From NCBI GenBank assembly GCA_023151115.1, contig JAKLJP010000069.1:1-28236 (forward strand): a DNA stretch of 28,236 nt, given 5' to 3'. The notes under the pieces are model-generated. The model was not told where the DNA came from, searched no databases, and saw only the letters and a program-made list of their open reading frames with translations. Position numbers and translations under genes: made by a program. This stretch comes from Anaerolineae bacterium. GTDB lineage: Bacteria; Chloroflexota; Anaerolineae; 4572-78; J111. Shown here piece by piece: positions 21,705 through 28,236 of this stretch. Numbering within the stretch: position 1 is the first letter of the stretch; each line of letters opens with the position of its first letter.

Positions 21705-22925
21705 ATGTCAACTCAAACTCAACAAATTAATCAAGCCCTTGACGCCGGTCAGGGTATTCTGCGTTTAGCCCCCACCTGGGTCCCCCGCTCGTTCTGTATT
21801 CCCGGCAAGCGCATCAAGCTACACCCCGATGATTACTACGCCTTTGGGGCCAACCGGGGCGGCATTGACGAGCGTTGGTTCTCTTCGACTACCAAAGCCG
21901 ACAACGGACCCTTGACCACCCTCGACGAGGGGCTGAGCTACGTGGTCAGCGGCAGCGGGGATAAACCGGACAAGTTCTTGTTCAAGGATGCGGTGGCCGA
22001 GTTAGGGGGCAAACTCCTGGGCGACCGCCTGTGGAATCAATACGGGGACTGGCCCATGTACGCCAAGTTTTTCGACAACCAAGGGCCGCTGCCTCACCAC
22101 CTGCACCAGATGGAGCAGCACGCCAAACTGGTCGGCATGCAGCCCAAACCCGAAGCCTACTTCTTTCCGCCCCAGATGAACAACCACGGCGGCGACTTTC
22201 CCTACACTTTCTTTGGTTTTGAGCCGGGCACAACCCAGGCCCAGGTGCGCCGCTGCCTGGAAATCTGGAACCAGGGTGACAACCACATCCTCGACCTGTC
22301 GCGGGCCTATCGGCTGGAATTGGGCACGGGCTGGTATGTTCCCGCCGGGCTGCTACACGCGCCGGGCAGCCTGTGTACCTATGAGCCGCAGTGGGCCAGC
22401 GATATCTTTGCCATGTACCAATCGCTGGTCAACGATGTGCCGATTGACTGGTCGCTGTTGGTCAAGAATGTGCCGGTGGACAAACAGCAGGATTTGGACT
22501 TTATTATCGGCATGCTTGATTGGGAGGCCAATGTGGCCCCCGACGTGAAAGACAATTATTTCCGCCCGCCTGTGCCGGTCAAGCCAGTCGAGGAGATGGA
22601 AGCCGACGGCTATCGCGAAACATGGATAACCTATGGCAACGAGTATGTGGCCGCCAAAGAGCTGACCGTCCTGCCCGGCCGCACCATCACCATCAGCGAC
22701 CCCGGCCCCTATGGCCTGATTATGATGCAAGGACATGGCAGCCTCGGCCCCTGGCCGGTAGAAACTCCCACCCTCATCCGCTTTGGTCAGCTTACCTACG
22801 ACGAGTATTTTGTCTCGGCGGGCGCGGCGGCAGCCGGGGTTAAAATCTATAACCCCAGCCTTACCGAGCCGCTGGTCATGCTCAAGCATTTCGGCCCTAC
22901 CCCTGAAGCGCCGCAAAAGAGCTGA
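21705..22925 (+). CDS. Cupin-fold protein resembling class I mannose-6-phosphate isomerase
   Basis: A 406-aa protein. A metal site like that of phosphomannose isomerase can be traced: PHHLHQ (H132 and H134), KPEAYFF (E150) and VPAGLLHAPG (H218). A second cupin-like half follows (VLPGRTITISDPGPYGLIMM, with GHGSLG). It lacks the exact HKPE and GxxRPLEL-type signatures of ManA, so the sugar substrate is uncertain; another sugar isomerase or a related cupin is possible. A ribosome site AAGGAT lies before the ATG. It sits between the AroE-like gene and the WD40 gene (eight bases before its start), probably in one operon. Confidence 0.7.
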   Translation: MSTQTQQINQALDAGQGILRLAPTWVPRSFCIPGKRIKLHPDDYYAFGANRGGIDERWFSSTTKADNGPLTTLDEGLSYVVSGSGDKPDKFLFKDAVAELGGKLLGDRLWNQYGDWPMYAKFFDNQGPLPHHLHQMEQHAKLVGMQPKPEAYFFPPQMNNHGGDFPYTFFGFEPGTTQAQVRRCLEIWNQGDNHILDLSRAYRLELGTGWYVPAGLLHAPGSLCTYEPQWASDIFAMYQSLVNDVPIDWSLLVKNVPVDKQQDLDFIIGMLDWEANVAPDVKDNYFRPPVPVKPVEEMEADGYRETWITYGNEYVAAKELTVLPGRTITISDPGPYGLIMMQGHGSLGPWPVETPTLIRFGQLTYDEYFVSAGAAAAGVKIYNPSLTEPLVMLKHFGPTPEAPQKS

Positions 22926-22933
22926 CCCGCATA

Positions 22934-25900
22934 ATGGCCGATCAAACCTCCGCTCCCCCGACCAAAACCGGGCTGTCGTGGCCGGTTATCGTGTTGGCGC
23001 TGCTGCTTGTCGGCGCTTTGGCCGCCTTGGTTTACACCTGGAACCAAGCCCAGCAGGCGGATCTGCGGGCTGACCTGGCCCTGGCTACGGCGACAGCCAG
23101 CCTGGCTCAAGCGCAGCAGTCCAGCGCCGCTGCGGCCGACCAGCAAGCTGCTGTCGCAACCACCCAAGCTGAACTGGCTGCCGCTCAAGCCACCGCGGCT
23201 GCGGCTCAGGCCACCACCGCTGCCGCCCAAGCCACCGCTCAGGCTAACCAGGAAGCGGCCCTGGCTGTGGCCGTGGAAGAAGCCGGCCTTCAGGCTCGCC
23301 AATCGGCGGCCTACCGCCTGGCGGCCTCGGCCCTGGCCGCGCTGCCGACTCAGCCGGAGCAAAGTTTGCTTCTGGCCCGCGAAGCCGTTTCCACCAGCCT
23401 GGCCGTTGGCGAAAGTGTTCCCCCGGAGATCAGCGGGGCGCTGCGCCAGGCGGTCTGGGCCAACGGCCTGGACGAGCGGCTCACCGCCGGCCACCGCGGC
23501 CCGGTCAATGACGTGGCTTTTAGCCCGGAGGGTAATCGCCTGGCGACGGTGGGCGACGATGGCACAGTCAGGCTGTGGAATACCACTTCCGGCGGCCAAC
23601 TGCTAGTTCTCTCATCCTCCACCGGGCAGCCGTTTTACAGCGTTGCCTTTAGCCCGGCGGGAGACCGGCTGGCTGCGGCCAGCTTTGATCAAACCGCCAC
23701 AACCTGGGATGCCAGCACCGGGCAGGAAATTCTGACCCTGACCGGCCATAAGGATTGGGTGGTCGGCATAACCTTTGGCCCCGCTGAGAACGATGGCGAG
23801 GAACTCATCGCCACCGGCAGCCAGGATGGGACGGCCATCATCTGGAACGCGGCCACCGGCGAGGAACTCCTAACCCTGACCGGCCATACCGCCGCCGTTA
23901 ACCGCCTGGCCTTTAGCCCCCAGGGCGACCGGCTGGCGACGGCCAGCGACGATGGTGTGCTTATCCTCTGGGATACCGCTTCGGGCCAGAAATTGCTGAC
24001 CCTGAGCGGCCACGAGGGGCCGGTCTATGCCGTCGCCTTTAACCCTGAGGGCGACCAACTGGCCTCGGCCAGTATTGATGGCACGGTCAGGATTTGGGAT
24101 AGCGAAACCGGCCAGGAAGAGCGCACCCTGCGCCATAATCGGGCCGGTTGGGCCACCAGTGTTGTCTTTAATCTTAGTGGCAAGTGGCTGGCCTCCGCCG
24201 GAGATGATGGTCGGATAGTAGTTTGGGATGCGGCCACCGGCCGGGAGCGGCTGAGCCTGGTGGGGCACGCTGACGCTATCAAGGGCCTGGCCGTTTCGCC
24301 GGTAGTTCGGGGTGGTGAATGGCTGGCCTCGGCAGGGGCCGATGGGCAAGTCCGCTTGTGGCGGCTCACCGGCGATGAGGCAACTCTGGGTCTGCCGCCT
24401 TTGGCCGACCATCAGGGACCGGTTTTCAGTGTAGCCACTGATGTTTCGGGTAGTCAATTGGCTACTGCCGGAGCAGATGGCGTAGTTAAACTGTGGCAGC
24501 TTGGCCTGGATCAAACCAGCCTGACCCGCACCCTGGACCCGGCGGTGGGACCGCTCTATGCCGCCGCGCTCAGCCCAGAGGGCGAGTTTCTGGCGGCGGC
24601 CGGCGAAGCGGGTGAGGTGATAATTTGGGAGACCACCTTCCCCGACGCCGCTCAGAGCGAGGCCGAGGCTCAGTTCCGGCTGAGTGGTCACACCGGCCCG
24701 GTGTATGCCCTGGCCTTTAACTCGGTGGGCGATCAACTAGCCAGCGCCGGCGAGGACGGCTCCATCCGCCTGTGGGACGCCGCCAGCGGCGAAGAGATGG
24801 CTCTTTTGACCCCGGAAGATGCCACTGCGCCGGTCTACAGCCTGGCTTTTCATTCCTCCGGCGCTTTCCTGGCGACCGCCGGGCGGGATGGCCTGATTCG
24901 GCTGTGGGATACAGCTTCAAGCGAGCAGATCGCTGCCTTGCCCAGCACCGGGGCGACGGTGCGCGCCCTGGTATTTCACCCAACCCTACCTGACACTTCC
25001 GCGGCTGATGGCGCGGGCGCGCTCCTGGCTATTGGCAGTGATGACGGCACGGTGCGGTTGTGGACGGTACGGCAGTCCATCCGCGCCCTACCCGGCGCGG
25101 GGGCAGCGATTCAAGCCTTGGCCTTTAGTCCCGATCAGCAGCGCCTGGCAGCGGTGGACGCGGCTGGCGTGGTGACGATGTGGAGTATGATTTCCGGTCA
25201 GGTGGTGGAGCGGCTGGTTTCTCCCGCGCGAGTTCGGGCCGGCTATAGTCTGGCCTTTCTGGCCGATGGTGAGGCATTGTTCAGCGGTGGTCAGACGGTT
25301 TCTGCCGCCGAGCCAGGCGGGGCGGTGCTACAGTGGGACACGGCCGCCGACGAACTGCTCAATCTTTATACGCCCGCCCCGCTTGCGGGATTGGCCCTCA
25401 CCAACAACCACCTGGCGGTGGCCGGGGCGGATGGACAGGTCCGGCTGTGGGAGGTCGAGCCGGGAGCGAGTCGCTGGTCGGCCCGGCCTGCCGGGGGCAG
25501 CATGGCGGCGACGGGAGTCTTTACGACCGCTGACGAGGCCGTATTGACCAGCGTGGTGGTGGCCGGGGATTATCTGGCTGCCGGGGGTGACACCGGGACA
25601 GCCTGGCTGTGGGACCTTCGGGAGTCGGGTAGGCTGCGGGCAACGCTGCCGGCTCATACCGGCCCGGTCAACAGCATCGTCCTGGTGAGTGCCACCGGAG
25701 GGATAACCGAAAGTCGCCTGATTACGGCCGGTCAAGATGATACGGCCAAAGTGTGGACCATTGCCGCGAATGGGGCCGTAGCCAGGCAGCCCCGATTTAC
25801 CCTGACCGGCCATACCGGCGATGTGGTGGCCCTGGCTGTAAGCCCAGATGGGTGGCTGGCTACGGCCAGCCACGACGGGACAGCCCGGCTGTGGGACCTG

Positions 25901-26344
25901 GAGACCGGCGAAGAAGGCTTGACCCTGGCCGGGCATGTTGGCTGGGTTAATGATGTAGCCTTCAATGTGGCTGGCGCTTGGCTGGCGACCGCCGGAGAAG
26001 ATGGTACGGTCAGGGTGTGGGAGGCGGCATCTGGCAAGGAACTGCTCCGGCTGGGTTCGTCCGCAGGCTTGAACGGGCCGGTCAAGCGGGTCGCCTTTAG
26101 CCCGGCAGGGGAAGACCTGGCCGCGCTGACAGAGGACGGCATAGTGTTCGGCTGGTCGCTGGCAGCGGACCAAACGGGCGGCGTTCCCTCGGCCCGGCTC
26201 TTGGTGCAGCTACCGCCTGCGCTGGGCGGCCACCCCAGTAGCCTGGCCTTCGACGCCACCGGCCGCGCCTTGGTGGCTGGCGGGGCTGATGGTGTGGTTC
26301 GCTTTTATGCCTGGGACATAGAGGATTTGTTGACTTTACGATAG
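22934..26344 (+). CDS. Membrane-anchored WD40 protein with 21 blades
   Basis: A 1136-aa protein. Residues 1-13 are polar, 14-36 a single membrane helix (LSWPVIVLALLLVGALAALV), and 37-125 an Ala/Gln-rich helical stalk with iterated AAAAQATTAAAQAT. Residues 125-175 (YRLAASALAALPTQPEQSLL, then LAREAV) match the linker that precedes WD40 repeats in bacterial STAND NTPases. From ~185 to the end I count 21 blades ending in a Trp motif (VRLWN, IIWN, VRIWD ... VRFYAW), enough for three seven-bladed propellers. The NTPase part of STAND proteins is absent. It is probably a scaffold or binding platform; with the short N-terminus, the propellers are likely outside if the helix is an uncleaved anchor. It follows the cupin gene by eight bases. 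Confidence 0.92.
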   Translation: MADQTSAPPTKTGLSWPVIVLALLLVGALAALVYTWNQAQQADLRADLALATATASLAQAQQSSAAAADQQAAVATTQAELAAAQATAAAAQATTAAAQATAQANQEAALAVAVEEAGLQARQSAAYRLAASALAALPTQPEQSLLLAREAVSTSLAVGESVPPEISGALRQAVWANGLDERLTAGHRGPVNDVAFSPEGNRLATVGDDGTVRLWNTTSGGQLLVLSSSTGQPFYSVAFSPAGDRLAAASFDQTATTWDASTGQEILTLTGHKDWVVGITFGPAENDGEELIATGSQDGTAIIWNAATGEELLTLTGHTAAVNRLAFSPQGDRLATASDDGVLILWDTASGQKLLTLSGHEGPVYAVAFNPEGDQLASASIDGTVRIWDSETGQEERTLRHNRAGWATSVVFNLSGKWLASAGDDGRIVVWDAATGRERLSLVGHADAIKGLAVSPVVRGGEWLASAGADGQVRLWRLTGDEATLGLPPLADHQGPVFSVATDVSGSQLATAGADGVVKLWQLGLDQTSLTRTLDPAVGPLYAAALSPEGEFLAAAGEAGEVIIWETTFPDAAQSEAEAQFRLSGHTGPVYALAFNSVGDQLASAGEDGSIRLWDAASGEEMALLTPEDATAPVYSLAFHSSGAFLATAGRDGLIRLWDTASSEQIAALPSTGATVRALVFHPTLPDTSAADGAGALLAIGSDDGTVRLWTVRQSIRALPGAGAAIQALAFSPDQQRLAAVDAAGVVTMWSMISGQVVERLVSPARVRAGYSLAFLADGEALFSGGQTVSAAEPGGAVLQWDTAADELLNLYTPAPLAGLALTNNHLAVAGADGQVRLWEVEPGASRWSARPAGGSMAATGVFTTADEAVLTSVVVAGDYLAAGGDTGTAWLWDLRESGRLRATLPAHTGPVNSIVLVSATGGITESRLITAGQDDTAKVWTIAANGAVARQPRFTLTGHTGDVVALAVSPDGWLATASHDGTARLWDLETGEEGLTLAGHVGWVNDVAFNVAGAWLATAGEDGTVRVWEAASGKELLRLGSSAGLNGPVKRVAFSPAGEDLAALTEDGIVFGWSLAADQTGGVPSARLLVQLPPALGGHPSSLAFDATGRALVAGGADGVVRFYAWDIEDLLTLR

Positions 26345-26370
26345 GCTTTGGCGTGACAATTTAGAATAAT

Positions 26371-26400
26371 AAAAAAGGCCCGCAATTAGTTGCGGGCCTT
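26371..26400. terminator. Terminator between the WD40 and LysM genes
   Basis: AAGGCCCGCAA (26375-26385) / TTGCGGGCCTT (26390-26400), 4-base loop. T6 follows on the minus strand, so it primarily ends the LysM gene; it can also end the converging WD40 transcript. Confidence 0.85.
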
Positions 26401-26420
26401 CTGATTCATTCTGTTTCAAC

Positions 26421-27950
26421 TCAATCGTAGTTTACCGGACCGATGAAATCACTGTCTTCATCGGTCGGCTGTTTGGCAAATTCAAATACGGCGTAGGCGC
26501 TGCCGTCCATGTAGGTCTTCAGGGTCAAGTCGGTGCCGTCAATCCAAATGTAGTAGATACCGGCGTTCAGCCCGGCGAAGTCGCACGCGCCGGGGCCTTT
26601 GTGGCCGGTGTAGCATTTGGCTTTGTAGCCGCCGCCCTCGCTCTCGGCCCGTACCCACAACCCGGAAGCCGGGGTCTTAACCAAGATATTCGACCAGCCG
26701 CCGCTGCGTTCATGGGGCTTGCTGGGGTTCTCCCAGGCCGCCAGCACCCAGCCATCAGGCGAAGCATAGGTCTGGCCCTGGAAGCGGACCTGCTTGCTGA
26801 AGGCCACGTTGACCCGTTGCCCGCCGTCCACGCTAATCTGGACCTTTTCCGAGGGAGTTTCCTCGTCATCTACCCAGACATCATAATCGCCAGGGGGGAG
26901 ATAGCGGAAGGCAAAGCTGGACGGGCCAAACTCGCCGCTTAAGTACTCGGTTTCCCCCTTGACTTCATAATCACCGCTACGCATGCGCACCACTTTGCCA
27001 AATTCGGTGTCCGTCTGCACCACAACGGTGGTGATTCCATTGGGGTCGGGCGAAGTCCAGACCTCATCGGCCCAGGTTTCGCCACCGTTGACCACCACCT
27101 CAATGGGATGTTCGGCCAGCGGCAAAAGTGGCTTGGCTGCGCCTTTCTGATAGCCCGGAGCCGGCGGCAGCTTATCATCATCCGCAGGGGGCTGGTAAGG
27201 TGGCGGCTTCAGGCTGGAGTCATACGAGTCACGATAAGGGGGATGAGCCGGAGGCGGGGCGTAGGCAGGCGGGGGCGCATAGGCCACCGGCGGCGCGCCA
27301 TAGACGGGTGCAGGCGGTTGGTAGCCGGGAATAATCAACTGCTGCCCGGCCCAAATATATGCTGCATTGTTCAAATTATTGGCCTGGATTACGTTCCAGG
27401 GGTCAATACCGTAGCGGTCGCAAATACTGGTCAGAGTTTCACCGCTGGCAACGGTGTGATAATACCCTCCCGGCGCGGGGCGATAATCGTTGTAGTTGGC
27501 CGGTTGAGGCCGGTAGCCGCCAGGTCCAGGGATGCACAACTGCTGGCCGACAAAGACAAAATTCTCGTTGTACAGATTGTTCAGCCGCATCAACTCATGC
27601 GGGTTGACCCCAAAATTCCAGGCAATCCCGGAGAGTGTGTCGCCCATGGCCACCGTGTAGCTGTTGCCACAGCCGTACCCTTGTTGGGGATAGTTAACCG
27701 GTCCTCCATAGCCTCCCGGAATGACCAACGGCTGGCCAACATAGATCAAATCAGGGTTGACGATCCCGTTCTGGCGCATCAGGGCCTCGGCGCTAACCCC
27801 GTATTGGGCGGCAATGCCGTCCAGATTTTCACCGGACTGAACAGCGTGAACCCTCCCTCCCCCTTGACTGGGTGGCGCAGCCCAGGCGGTTGGCTCGGTG
27901 GCAATGGCTAGCGCAATCAGCAGTACAAACGCTAACAGGTATCTTTTCAC
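26421..27950 (-). CDS. Secreted protein with three LysM domains
   Basis: A 509-aa exported protein. The signal peptide is KRYLLAFVLLIALAIATEPT, with cleavage probably near AWA-AP. Three LysM domains follow at about 34-79, 97-142 and 163-208 (each GExLxxIAxxYGV...N...I..GQ.L.IPG), expected to bind peptidoglycan or other N-acetylglucosamine glycans. A Pro/Tyr-rich linker (~208-262: APPPAYAPPPAHPPYR) leads to a beta-rich C-terminus with two similar parts (GITTVVVQTD...GDYDVWVD and NILVKTPASGLWV...GIYYIWID), which may be Ig-like or carbohydrate-binding. The GTG at 27950 has AGGAGG five bases upstream; the ATG at 27968 would put that site inside the gene. Confidence 0.92.
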   Translation of the reverse strand: MKRYLLAFVLLIALAIATEPTAWAAPPSQGGGRVHAVQSGENLDGIAAQYGVSAEALMRQNGIVNPDLIYVGQPLVIPGGYGGPVNYPQQGYGCGNSYTVAMGDTLSGIAWNFGVNPHELMRLNNLYNENFVFVGQQLCIPGPGGYRPQPANYNDYRPAPGGYYHTVASGETLTSICDRYGIDPWNVIQANNLNNAAYIWAGQQLIIPGYQPPAPVYGAPPVAYAPPPAYAPPPAHPPYRDSYDSSLKPPPYQPPADDDKLPPAPGYQKGAAKPLLPLAEHPIEVVVNGGETWADEVWTSPDPNGITTVVVQTDTEFGKVVRMRSGDYEVKGETEYLSGEFGPSSFAFRYLPPGDYDVWVDDEETPSEKVQISVDGGQRVNVAFSKQVRFQGQTYASPDGWVLAAWENPSKPHERSGGWSNILVKTPASGLWVRAESEGGGYKAKCYTGHKGPGACDFAGLNAGIYYIWIDGTDLTLKTYMDGSAYAVFEFAKQPTDEDSDFIGPVNYD

Positions 27951-28236
27951 GATTTCCTCCTGCCCCATATCTAGGGGCGATGGGCAGCTAACCTACAACA
28001 TATAGACCGGTTATGGTATGGCACTATACATAATACAAGAATTACTACAATATGTCAAGTTATTTGACGAGTCGTTTCGTTGTGGCTTTTCTTAATTATA
28101 GGCATCCAGAAAAATTCTTTCCCAACAATCAAGGTAGCAGGTAGCAAAGTAGCAAACTTATCAGGGTTGTTCAGTTCTATAGGACGCCGACATAATTAAG
28201 GAGGTTATCAAGGTTCAGACCGTTCTGGAAGAGTTC
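27951..28236. other. Intergenic end of window
   Basis: No convincing gene. It contains an AT-rich stretch upstream of the LysM gene, an iterated AAGGTAGCAGGTAGC/AAAGTAGC run (28131-28156) of the type seen at 14491-14583, and an AAGGAGG at 28198-28204. The AAGGAGG could be the ribosome site of a plus-strand gene starting at or beyond the edge. Confidence 0.5.

Noticed and set aside
28198..28236. AAGGAGG followed by an open frame to the window edge
   Set aside because: No standard start codon at proper spacing is visible before the end and only ~10 codons can be read.

Overview
The window looks like chromosomal DNA from a Chloroflexota-type bacterium, probably Anaerolineae or a relative. This is inference from gene style only: a large alanine-rich WD40 protein, LysM and pentapeptide proteins, LuxR-type signalling, fused ArsR proteins and many intergenic hairpin repeats. 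No rRNA or marker gene is present to settle the taxonomy. Positions ~6250-28000 are GC-rich backbone. Positions 1-~6070 are visibly AT-rich.

The left part (1-7244) is a chromosomal integron. A complete integron integrase gene (intI, 6279-7244, +) has a candidate attI site just upstream (6066-6200). From there a cassette array runs leftward, away from intI. Two full attC recombination sites (3989-4108 and 1760-1883) delimit three cassettes. Cassette 1 (3995-6072) holds a Cys-rich helical protein, a coiled-coil membrane protein, an antisense 75-aa gene and a divergent XRE regulator. Cassette 2 (1766-3994) holds a HinfI/CcrM-like methyltransferase with an overlapping HinfI/TdeIII-like endonuclease. 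Cassette 3 (from 1765 leftward, incomplete) holds a zinc-ribbon membrane protein, a lipoprotein and an antisense relic of the same 75-aa gene. The R'' box of each attC is complementary to the first bases of its own cassette, which supports the boundaries independently of gene content.

The backbone (7250-28236) carries a divergent QueA-like protein, an SDR-VOC fusion, an MFS exporter, an ArsR-AHSA1 fusion with a downstream YCII protein, an ArsR-ArsC fusion with a perfect operator, two membrane proteins of unknown function, a pentapeptide protein and methionine aminopeptidase. These are followed by a GAF histidine kinase/LuxR response regulator pair and an unknown protein. On the + strand come an AroE-like dehydrogenase, a phosphomannose-isomerase-like cupin and a 21-blade WD40 membrane protein. 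A secreted triple-LysM protein closes the region on the - strand.

Intergenic spaces are dense in structure. There are intrinsic terminators, TGTCAT-type inverted repeats, an ~80-bp element with 16-bp perfect terminal inverted repeats and 11-bp flanking direct repeats, and several hairpins built from iterated 5-8-nt units that differ from site to site. No tRNA, rRNA or CRISPR array was seen.
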